DNA of 5,468 nt from Chloroflexi bacterium RIFCSPLOWO2_02_FULL_71_16. Its GTDB lineage: Bacteria > Chloroflexota > Limnocylindria > P2-11E. Position 1 is the first letter of the stretch, and every line of letters begins with the position of its first letter. A program made the translations under genes and the position numbers. Location of the stretch: assembly GCA_001795345.1 (NCBI GenBank), contig MGON01000098.1, positions 10,211-15,678 on the forward strand, in the 5' to 3' direction. Under the pieces are notes generated by a model. The model was not told the DNA's origin and searched no databases. It saw nothing but the letters and a program-made list of their open reading frames with translations. Of the stretch, positions 1-5,364 are shown piece after piece.

Positions 1-245
1 CCCATCGAGACGTGACCCGCGGCGCGCTCGTCGATGCCGGCGAACATCTCGATCTCGACGGGCCGGTACGTGAGCGCCTGGAACGTGAGGGGCTGCACGA
101 ACTCCGTCGCCGACCTCGTCATGACCACCTGTACGGAGGCCCCGGCCTGGGTGAGGCGCCGCGCAAGCTCGACCACCTTGTACGCGGCGATGGAGCCCGA
201 GACGCCCAGCACGACGAGCTTGCCGCGGACGAGCTCGAGGCTCAT
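1..245 (-). CDS. coaBC: CoaBC (Dfp) bifunctional phosphopantothenoylcysteine decarboxylase / phosphopantothenate-cysteine ligase, N-terminal part only
   Basis: Only the first 81 complete codons are in the window; the gene continues past position 1. CoaBC joins cysteine to 4'-phosphopantothenate and decarboxylates the product to 4'-phosphopantetheine, in the cytoplasm, using FMN in the CoaC half. The visible part is the start of the flavoprotein CoaC domain. It shows beta strand 1 and the glycine-rich FMN loop [12 protein letters not shown] (residues 12-23), then the second strand VQVVMT (38-43) and PLTFQAL (52-58). His78 in GHVS aligns with the essential His75 of E. coli Dfp (GHIEL). The ATG (245-243) overlaps the coaX stop codon as ATGA, with a GGGAG ribosome site at 261-257, 11 nt upstream, so the two genes are probably translationally coupled. 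The CoaB ligase half cannot be judged. A single-function CoaC is possible, but the fused form is usual in bacteria. Confidence 0.93.
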   Translation of the reverse strand, partial: MSLELVRGKLVVLGVSGSIAAYKVVELARRLTQAGASVQVVMTRSATEFVQPLTFQALTYRPVEIEMFAGIDERAAGHVSM

Positions 246-1033
246 GCCGCGTTCAGCTCCCACAGCATCCGCAGTCCCTCGAGGGTGAGGTCCTCGTCCA
301 CGCGCTCGATGCTCTTGGCCAGCGGGGCGATGGTCGAGGCGAGACCGCCGGTCGCGATGATGCGCGGGTGCCCGCCGAGCTCCGCGACGATCCGCGCGAG
401 CAGCCCCTCGACGAGCCCGACGTACCCGAACACGATCCCCGAGCGCAGGCAGTCCGCGGTGTTCTTGCCGATGGCATCGCGCGGCGGCGTGAGCGGAACG
501 CGGAAGAGGCGCGAGGCGCGGCCGAACAGCGACTCGGCCGCGATCTCGATGCCCGGGGCGAAGGATCCGCCCAGGAAGTCGCCCTCGGCGCTCACGACGT
601 CGAAGTTCGTCGAGGTGCCGAAGTCGACGATGACCGCGGGCCCGCCATATCGCCGGTGCGCCGCCAGCGTGTTCGCGATGCGGTCCGCGCCCACCTCGGA
701 CGGGTTGTCCACCCGGAGGCGCACGCCGGTCTTGATGCCGGGGCCGATCACGAGATGCCGCCGTGTGCCGTCCGCCGCGGCCTCGAGATGCCGCTCGGCG
801 AACCGGGTGAGCGCGAGCGTGAGCGGCGGCACGACGCTTCCGACGACCATCGCGTCGATGTCGTCGAGGCCCAGCTCCTCGCGCGCGAGCAGGCCGTCGA
901 TCATGATGGCGAGCTCGTCCTCGGTCCGCTCGACGTGCGTCGCGGCGCGCCAGGTCCGGACCAGCGTGGCGCCCTTATAGGCACCGATCACGAGATTGGT
1001 GTTGCCGACGTCCAGCGCCAGGAGGATCCCCAT
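242..1033 (-). CDS. coaX: Type III pantothenate kinase (CoaX)
   Basis: Predicted to phosphorylate pantothenate to 4'-phosphopantothenate, the first step of CoA synthesis, in the cytoplasm. The 263 residues fit the family (about 255-270). It has the ASKHA-fold marks of type III kinases: DVGNT (8-12, phosphate-binding loop), NPSEVGADR (110-118, substrate site and catalytic Asp117), DFGTSTNFD (137-145, ATP-binding loop), GGSFAPG (155-161) and TGGLA (228-232). The loop reads TSTNF where many family members have TATTF; as I recall, the TSTNF form is common in actinobacterial-type CoaX. Type III enzymes are known not to be feedback-inhibited by CoA and to need a monovalent cation. The ATG lies 7 nt after the coaD stop with no Shine-Dalgarno at normal distance, so translation probably depends on termination of coaD. 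The 3' end overlaps coaBC by 4 nt. Confidence 0.95.
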   Translation of the reverse strand: MGILLALDVGNTNLVIGAYKGATLVRTWRAATHVERTEDELAIMIDGLLAREELGLDDIDAMVVGSVVPPLTLALTRFAERHLEAAADGTRRHLVIGPGIKTGVRLRVDNPSEVGADRIANTLAAHRRYGGPAVIVDFGTSTNFDVVSAEGDFLGGSFAPGIEIAAESLFGRASRLFRVPLTPPRDAIGKNTADCLRSGIVFGYVGLVEGLLARIVAELGGHPRIIATGGLASTIAPLAKSIERVDEDLTLEGLRMLWELNAA

Positions 1034-1040
1034 GGCGGGA

Positions 1041-1568
1041 CTAGTCGCTCGGCTCCGTCGCGCCCGTCCGCATTCGCCGGGCGCCGCCCTTCGCGCGCGC
1101 GGCGAGCCTCTTGGCGACCGCCGGCGGGACCATCCCGTCGACCGACGCGCCGAACGCGGCGAGCTCCTTCACGCGGGAGGCGGAGAGGAACAGGTACTCC
1201 GGTGAGGTCATCAGGAAGACCATCTCGACCTCCGGAGCGAGCCGCCGGTTCATGTTGGCCATCTCGAACTCGAACTCGAAGTCGCTGAGCGCGCGGATGC
1301 CGCGGATCACGAAGCGGGCGCCGACGGAGCGCGCGAACTCGACGGTGAGCGTGTCGAAGCCCTGGACCTCCACGTTCGGGTGCGCTGCGCAGGCATCGCG
1401 CATGAGCGCGATGCGCTCGTCGTCGCTGAAGAACGTCTTCTTCGCGGGGTTCATCCCGACGCCCACGACGACGCGGTCGAAGAGCTGCGCCGCGCGCTGG
1501 ACGATGTCGAGGTGCCCGTTGGTGGGCGGGTCGAAGGTGCCCGGGTAGATGGCGATGCGTTCGCTCAT
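1041..1568 (-). CDS. coaD: Phosphopantetheine adenylyltransferase (CoaD)
   Basis: Transfers AMP from ATP to 4'-phosphopantetheine, giving dephospho-CoA, the fourth step of CoA synthesis. The protein is 175 residues, slightly longer than the usual ~160; the excess is a basic/polar tail after about residue 158. Nucleotidyltransferase signatures are GTFDPPTNGHLD (10-21, with the ATP-binding T/H..H-type motif), RGIRALSDFEFEFEMANMNR (89-108, phosphopantetheine and ATP contacts) and LSASRVKELAAFG (128-140), equivalent to the SSxxVKE motif of other CoaDs. I chose the ATG at 1568 because a strong AAGGGAGGT site lies at 1588-1580 and the family starts just before the first strand (RIAIYPGTFDP). An in-frame ATG at 1610 would add 14 arginine-rich residues and put the ribosome site inside the gene. 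It is followed at 7 nt by coaX and preceded at 66 nt by the histidine kinase gene. Confidence 0.95.
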   Translation of the reverse strand: MSERIAIYPGTFDPPTNGHLDIVQRAAQLFDRVVVGVGMNPAKKTFFSDDERIALMRDACAAHPNVEVQGFDTLTVEFARSVGARFVIRGIRALSDFEFEFEMANMNRRLAPEVEMVFLMTSPEYLFLSASRVKELAAFGASVDGMVPPAVAKRLAARAKGGARRMRTGATEPSD

Positions 1569-1579
1569 GCGGTCGCGAT

Positions 1580-1588
1580 ACCTCCCTT
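1580..1588 (-). promoter_or_regulatory. Shine-Dalgarno site of coaD
   Basis: AAGGGAGGT on the minus strand is a near-perfect match to the anti-SD, 11 nt before the ATG at 1568-1566. It decides the coaD start against the upstream in-frame ATG at 1610. It is also the strongest ribosome site in the CoA cluster, so coaD can be translated independently of the kinase gene upstream. Confidence 0.75.
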
Positions 1589-1600
1589 GGCGTGCACGCC
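1589..1600. repeat. 12-bp perfect palindrome directly upstream of the coaD ribosome site
   Basis: GGCGTGCACGCC reads the same on both strands and abuts the coaD Shine-Dalgarno. As DNA it could be a dimeric-repressor site; as RNA it could form only a 4-bp stem with a 4-nt loop. In sequence this GC-rich, chance is a real alternative, and no known regulator motif is recognised. Confidence 0.35.
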
Positions 1601-1620
1601 GCCGGGGCATCGTACCGCGT

Positions 1621-1648
1621 GCGGCCGGCCGCGGTCAGCCGGCCGCGG
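1621..1648. repeat. GC-only palindrome and 10-bp direct repeat around the kinase stop codon
   Basis: CCGGCCGCGG occurs at 1625-1634 and again at 1639-1648, separated by TCAG, which contains the kinase stop codon on the minus strand. GCGGCCGGCCGC (1621-1632) is a perfect 12-bp palindrome. On the minus-strand RNA the two CCGCGG segments can pair as a 6-bp stem with an 8-nt loop. There is no T-tract after it, so it is not a classical intrinsic terminator. It may slow transcription or simply reflect base composition. Confidence 0.35.
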
Positions 1649-3791
1649 CGCCTCCGCGTGACCTGTCCACGGCGACCCGCCGCAGCCACGCCGTGAGCCG
1701 CTCGCGATCGATCGGCTTGGCCATGTGGTCGTCCGCCCCGAGCGGACGCGAGGTGCCCTCGTCGTCCTCGACGGTCACGACGATCACGGGCACGTTGCGC
1801 GTGCTCGGATCCGACTTCAGCGCCTCCAGGACGCGCTCGCCTCGCGCGTCGGGAAGCCGCAGGTCGAGCACGACCGCGGTGGGCGGGTCGCGCCGGATAG
1901 CCTCGCGGGCACCGAGCGCCGTGCCGACGATCTCCGCCCGCAGGCCGACCCCCGCCGCGACCGCGGCGATGAGCTCCGCGTCACGCTCCACGTCCTCGAC
2001 GATCAGCACGCGCGCGCCGGTCATCGGCGACGTCAGGACATCCGGGATGCGGACGCGGAACGTCGTGCCCCGGCCCACTTCGCTCTCGAAGCCGATGCTC
2101 CCGCGATGCAGCTCGACCAGGTGCTTCGTCAGGGCGAGCCCGAGCCCGGTCCCCGTCGCTTCGGAGCGACCCTCGTGCAAGCGCTCGAACGTGCCGAACA
2201 TGCGGCCGCGCTTGTCGGCGGGGATGCCGATGCCGGTGTCGGCGACCTCGATGGCCAGGCTGCGGTCGTCGATGACGGCGCGCAGGTCCACGCGCCCTCC
2301 CGCGTCGCTGAACTTGACCGCGTTCGAGAGGAGGTTGTAGAGGATCTGCCGTAGGCGGCCCGCGTCCACCCGCACCTCGGCGTCGTCCTGGACCTCGGCG
2401 GCGAACGCGATGTCCCGGGCCGACGCTTCCCGGCGCGCGGCGGCCACGACCGGCTCGACCAGGCTCGCGAGCGAGATGGTGTCCGGCCGCAGCTCCACCC
2501 GTCCGGCCTCGACCTTCGAGAGGTCGAGGACCTCGTTGATGAGCTCGAGCAGGTGGCCGCCGGCGTCCTTGATGTTCCGGAAGTACCGGTGCTGCGCGGG
2601 GGTCAGCCGGTCGTTCAGCTGCTCGAGGAGCAGGTCCGAGAACCCTAGGATGGCGTTCATCGGCGTCCGGAGCTCATGGCTCATGCTCGCCAGGAACTCG
2701 GTCTTCGCGCGCGTCGCATCCTGTAGCCGGCGGTTCACCTCGGCCTGCTCCTCGTAGGAGCTCGTCCAGTCGATGAGGATCCCCACCTGCTGCGCCACCA
2801 CGCGCGCCAGCTCCCGCTCCTCGTCCGGGAAGAGCGGGATCCGCCGCAGCCCGGCTAGGAAGACACCGGGGTCGGTCCCGCGGCGCGGGATCGGTGCGGC
2901 CACGACCGTACGCACCCCGGCCTCCCGGTAGCGCGACATCACGGTGGCATCGTCAAGGGCGAGGTCGGTGGCAAGGAGGGGCCGCCCCTCGGCCACCGCG
3001 CGGCCGGCGAGGCCGTTGCCGCTGAAGACGGGAGCGACCGTCACGGCGTCGGCGCCCATCACCACCTCCGAGCTGGCCTCGAGCGCCGCGATCGTCTCCG
3101 CCACGGGCGCGCTCGGAGACACCGCCGAAACACCTGCGAGGAACTCCCGGAGCGCCGGCTCCCGCCAGGCTCTCCGGAGGAAGGCCGGTGGCGAGAAGGC
3201 GACGGCGTAGGCCAGTGCCGAGGCGAGGGTCAGCAGACGGGTCCCCGCCTCGGGGACCGGGATCGCCAGGCGCACGCCCGCAAAGGCGATGGTCAGCCCG
3301 AGCAGGAACGACCCGACCGCGGCCGCCTCCAGCCTCCGGCGGGTAGCTCCGGCAGATCGCCCCGCCTCACGGACGAACACGACCGCGGCGTAGACCTGGA
3401 TGGCCGCGAAGTACGCGACCACGGCGAGGGTGAAGGGCGCGGGCAGCGGGGTTCCCAAGACGAACACGCCGACGATCAGGACAGCGAGCAGGCCGAACGC
3501 TGCGACCATCACCCGGCTCGGGACCGCGGCGAGGTCGTCGAGCAGACGCAGCAGTAGGTACGGCAGGGCGAGGACGATCACCACCTGGACGTCCTGAACG
3601 GCTTCGGTCAGCGTGACGTCCAGCGCCGTCGCCACCGCGCTGGCCACCACGACGAGCGCGAGCGCGCCGAAGAAGAGGGCCGCGTCGATCGCCGGGCGCG
3701 TGCGGTTGCGCAACGCCTGGACGGTGGTCCCCGCGAAGACGAGCACGAACACGGCGTTCGTGAGGTGCCGGATCAGGTCGTCGGCGCTCAC
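1635..3791 (-). CDS. Membrane hybrid sensor histidine kinase: 7 TM - GAF - HisKA - HATPase - receiver
   Basis: A 718-residue kinase for a phosphorelay in the cytoplasmic membrane. Hydrophobic segments are at about 11-27, 34-56, 66-83, 93-113, 119-141, 156-178 and 184-201. A GAF-like sensor domain follows (about 216-340), then a short coiled-coil linker (342-366). HisKA has the phospho-acceptor His372 in SHELRTP. The ATPase domain has the N box (LLSNAVKFS, Asn490), G1 (DTGIGIP, from Asp518), the F box (MFGTFERL) and G2 (GTGLGLAL, from 547). The C-terminal receiver (about 593-705) keeps the acidic pair Glu599/Asp600, phosphorylatable Asp643, Thr673 and Lys692. All catalytic residues are present, so it should be active. 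The GTG start (3791-3789) overlaps the stop of the HD-GYP gene as GTGA; no good ribosome site is seen, so translational coupling is likely. The frame stays open 64 codons further upstream, inside the HD-GYP gene, but those residues have no domain character. The signal sensed cannot be read from the sequence. Confidence 0.93.
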   Translation of the reverse strand: MSADDLIRHLTNAVFVLVFAGTTVQALRNRTRPAIDAALFFGALALVVVASAVATALDVTLTEAVQDVQVVIVLALPYLLLRLLDDLAAVPSRVMVAAFGLLAVLIVGVFVLGTPLPAPFTLAVVAYFAAIQVYAAVVFVREAGRSAGATRRRLEAAAVGSFLLGLTIAFAGVRLAIPVPEAGTRLLTLASALAYAVAFSPPAFLRRAWREPALREFLAGVSAVSPSAPVAETIAALEASSEVVMGADAVTVAPVFSGNGLAGRAVAEGRPLLATDLALDDATVMSRYREAGVRTVVAAPIPRRGTDPGVFLAGLRRIPLFPDEERELARVVAQQVGILIDWTSSYEEQAEVNRRLQDATRAKTEFLASMSHELRTPMNAILGFSDLLLEQLNDRLTPAQHRYFRNIKDAGGHLLELINEVLDLSKVEAGRVELRPDTISLASLVEPVVAAARREASARDIAFAAEVQDDAEVRVDAGRLRQILYNLLSNAVKFSDAGGRVDLRAVIDDRSLAIEVADTGIGIPADKRGRMFGTFERLHEGRSEATGTGLGLALTKHLVELHRGSIGFESEVGRGTTFRVRIPDVLTSPMTGARVLIVEDVERDAELIAAVAAGVGLRAEIVGTALGAREAIRRDPPTAVVLDLRLPDARGERVLEALKSDPSTRNVPVIVVTVEDDEGTSRPLGADDHMAKPIDRERLTAWLRRVAVDRSRGGAAAG

Positions 3792-4813
3792 CAGACCGGA
3801 GCCGTCCCGATGCCGTACTGCTCCCGCGCGACCCGCTCGATCAGGCCCTGGTCCGCCAGATCGAGGAAGATGGCCGTGAGCTCCGAGTCCCACTGGGACC
3901 CCGCGCCCGCGCGCAGCCTCCGGACGGCCTCGTCCCGCTCCAGGGCTCGGCGGTACGGCCTGTCCGAGGTCATCGCGTCCCATGAGTCGGCGATCGCGGC
4001 GATCCGCGCGCCGAGCGGGACCTCGGTCCCGGCGAGATGGTCCGGATAGCCGCGGCCGTCCACCCGCTCGTGGTGATGGCGCACGATCGGCAGGAGCCGG
4101 GCGACGCTGCGCAGCGGCTCGGCGATGCGCGCGCCTTCGGGAGCATGGGATTCCATGATCTCCCGCTCCGCCTCGTTCAGGGGGCCCGGTTTTAGGAGGA
4201 TCTCCGCCGGTATGACGACCTTGCCGAGGTCGTGCATGACGCCGCCCTTGTAGAGCACGTCGAGGTCGGCCTCGCCCAGGCCGTGGGCGCGTCCGATCTC
4301 CCGCGAGTAGAGCCCCACGCGCTCGGCGTGGTGGATCGTGTACCGGTCGCGCGCCTCGACGATCCGCGCGAGCGCCAGGATGATGCCCTCGGCCGCGTCG
4401 AGCTGCTTGTTCAGCTGGCGGTCGCGGAGCAGCGCCTTGGTCCGGACCAGGAGCTCCGCGCTGTCGAACGGCTTGGTGAGGAAGTCGTCGGCGCCCGCCT
4501 CGAGCCCCTGGAGCCGAGTCTCCCGGTCCTGGTACGCGGTGATGAGGACGACGGGGACCAGCCGCCGCACCGGATCCGCCTTAAGCCGCCGGCAGAGCGT
4601 GAGCCCGTCCATCCGCGGCATGTCGATGTCGAGAAGGACGAGGTCGGGCTCTTCGTGCTCCACCGCTTCCAGCGCTTCCACGCCGTCGGCGGCCTGGCGG
4701 ACGTCGTAGCCGAGCCGGTCGAGATGCCCTTCGAGCAGGTCGCGGTTCGCCTCGATGTCGTCAACGACGAGCACGATCGGCTTCGTTGCCGGACCGAGGG
4801 CCGGTCCGTTCAA
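3788..4813 (-). CDS. Response regulator with HD-GYP output: probable cyclic-di-GMP phosphodiesterase
   Basis: A 341-residue cytoplasmic protein of the RpfG-like type. The receiver (about 12-130) has Asp18/Asp19, phospho-acceptor Asp62 (LLDIDMPRMDG), Thr92 and Lys114. The HD-GYP domain (about 140-330) keeps the metal and signature residues: HAERV (His162), HDLGK (His194/Asp195), the SHAPEG histidine (His223), HHERVDGRGYP (247-257, with the GYP triad) and ADSWDAMTSDRPYR (275-288). Enzymes with this set are known to hydrolyse c-di-GMP to pGpG or GMP, so activity is expected and is probably switched by phosphorylation. The start is TTG at 4813-4811, with GGAG at 4824-4821 and a 7-nt spacer. The TTG overlaps the stop of the upstream receiver gene as TTGA. 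A GTG at 4774, right before the first strand, is an alternative start without a ribosome site. The gene ends in a 4-nt overlap with the kinase gene, its likely phosphodonor. Confidence 0.92.
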   Translation of the reverse strand: MNGPALGPATKPIVLVVDDIEANRDLLEGHLDRLGYDVRQAADGVEALEAVEHEEPDLVLLDIDMPRMDGLTLCRRLKADPVRRLVPVVLITAYQDRETRLQGLEAGADDFLTKPFDSAELLVRTKALLRDRQLNKQLDAAEGIILALARIVEARDRYTIHHAERVGLYSREIGRAHGLGEADLDVLYKGGVMHDLGKVVIPAEILLKPGPLNEAEREIMESHAPEGARIAEPLRSVARLLPIVRHHHERVDGRGYPDHLAGTEVPLGARIAAIADSWDAMTSDRPYRRALERDEAVRRLRAGAGSQWDSELTAIFLDLADQGLIERVAREQYGIGTAPVW

Positions 4814-5169
4814 GGTGCGGCTCCGAGACGCCGGACGGCGTGGCGCAGCTCCGCCGGCGAGATCGGCTTCGTGAGGTATTCGTCGAAGCCGGCGGCGAGT
4901 CCTTCCTGGATCTGGTCGGCCATCGCCGACGAGCTGACGGCGACGATCGGCCCGCGGACATTCGCGGCGCGCAGCTCGCGCACCACGGCGAAGCCGTCCA
5001 TGCCCGGGAGCTGGACGTCGAGGATCACGAGGTCGAAGCGCTCCCCGAGCGCCCGTTCGAGCCCGCTGCGGCCGTCCCGCTCGATGACGACGTCGTGACC
5101 GTCGGTCTCGAGTGCGGCGGTGAAGAGCTCGACGTTCATGACGTTGTCCTCAACGAGCAGCAGCCGCAG
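4810..5169 (-). CDS. Stand-alone receiver-domain response regulator (DivK/CheY-like), probable CTG start
   Basis: A single-domain receiver with no output domain. It probably acts as a phosphate shuttle or protein-interaction switch in the cytoplasm. Read from CTG at 5169-5167 it has 119 residues, the normal length for the family, and begins MRLLLVEDN. That gives the full first strand and acidic pocket (Glu7/Asp8), then phospho-acceptor Asp51 (VILDVQLPGMDG), Ser79 in the Thr/Ser switch position (VAVSSSAM) and Lys101 (YLTKP). The first ATG/GTG/TTG in this frame is the ATG at 5139, which would delete strand 1 and the acidic residues needed for Mg2+ binding. Upstream, the frame is open to a TGA at 5262-5260 but contains no ATG, GTG or TTG. 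A near-perfect ribosome site (GGGAGGTG) sits 6 nt (from GGAGG) before the CTG. The fold is certain; the start codon is an inference. The 3' end overlaps the HD-GYP gene by 4 nt. Confidence 0.88.
   Translation of the reverse strand: MRLLLVEDNVMNVELFTAALETDGHDVVIERDGRSGLERALGERFDLVILDVQLPGMDGFAVVRELRAANVRGPIVAVSSSAMADQIQEGLAAGFDEYLTKPISPAELRHAVRRLGAAP
4821..4824 (-). promoter_or_regulatory. Shine-Dalgarno supporting the TTG start of the HD-GYP gene
   Basis: GGAG on the minus strand lies 7 nt before the TTG at 4813. The alternative GTG at 4774 has no such site, so the TTG is preferred. Confidence 0.5.
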
Positions 5170-5173
5170 AGGG

Positions 5174-5181
5174 CACCTCCC
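5174..5181 (-). promoter_or_regulatory. Strong Shine-Dalgarno supporting a CTG start for the receiver gene
   Basis: GGGAGGTG on the minus strand matches the AGGAGGTG consensus at 7 of 8 bases. The GGAGG core ends 6 nt before the CTG at 5169-5167, an ideal spacing. No ATG, GTG or TTG in the receiver frame lies near enough to be served by it. The GTG contained in the site itself opens a different frame that stops after eight codons. Confidence 0.7.
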
Positions 5182-5274
5182 GCCAGCCGCCCACCGCGCC
5201 CAGCTCGAGGCGCCGCGCTCGCAGGCTTTCGAGGCGCATGGGGCCGCCCCGTACCCAGCTCAAGTCAGATGTCT

Positions 5275-5296
5275 CCGGACCGACACTGCGGTCCGG
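5275..5296. repeat. Perfect 8-bp inverted repeat with 6-nt loop
   Basis: CCGGACCG (5275-5282) and CGGTCCGG (5289-5296) are exact reverse complements around ACACTG. Neither strand shows a T-tract after it, so it is a hairpin or operator candidate in the leader of the receiver gene rather than a classical terminator. Confidence 0.6.
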
Positions 5297-5300
5297 GCGC

Positions 5301-5343
5301 GTTCGGGGTAATCCCTACGGACGTTAGGTGAGTGACCCCGAAC
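5301..5343. repeat. Perfect 9-bp inverted repeat with 25-nt spacer
   Basis: GTTCGGGGT (5301-5309) and ACCCCGAAC (5335-5343) are exact reverse complements. The spacer starts with AATCCCTACGG, so GGGGTAATCCC forms a smaller nested dyad at the left arm. It could be a long-range RNA stem or two half-sites for a dimeric DNA-binding protein. No known motif is recognised. Confidence 0.55.
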
Positions 5344-5346
5344 TGT

Positions 5347-5364
5347 GTCTGACCGGTATCAGAC
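5347..5364. repeat. 6-bp inverted repeat GTCTGA-N6-TCAGAC
   Basis: GTCTGA (5347-5352) and TCAGAC (5359-5364) flank CCGGTA, giving an 18-bp dyad typical in size of a repressor or activator site. It lies 3 nt beyond the 9-bp repeat. It could equally form a short RNA hairpin. Confidence 0.5.

Noticed and set aside
12..1288. Long plus-strand open frames opposite coaX and coaD (12-980, 368-1288)
   Set aside because: They are antisense to unmistakable genes, are rich in Arg/Ala/Ser/Pro with no domain, and are expected in GC-rich DNA where stop codons are rare.
1569..1610. ATG at 1610 as the coaD start
   Set aside because: It would add 14 mostly basic residues not found in the family and would place the strong ribosome site inside the gene.
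988..1689. Minus-strand frame of 233 codons overlapping coaD and the coaX start
   Set aside because: It is a frame-shifted shadow of coaD; its translation is arginine-rich and shows no motif, while the coaD frame has all family signatures.
1549..2354. Plus-strand open frames opposite the kinase C-terminal half
   Set aside because: Antisense shadows of the HATPase and receiver domains; low-complexity Ser/Arg/Pro translations and no ribosome site.
3792..3983. 64-codon upstream extension of the kinase frame
   Set aside because: It lies inside the conserved HD-GYP gene, reads as Arg/Gly/Pro-rich sequence, and the GTG at 3791 gives the usual stop/start overlap.
5275..5296. Intrinsic terminator at the 8-bp hairpin
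   Set aside because: The stem is good but no T-run follows on either strand, and there is no upstream gene in the window for it to end.
4232..5331. Plus-strand open frames opposite the HD-GYP and receiver genes (4232-5098, 4786-5331)
   Set aside because: Antisense to conserved coding sequence; the translations show no recognisable protein family.
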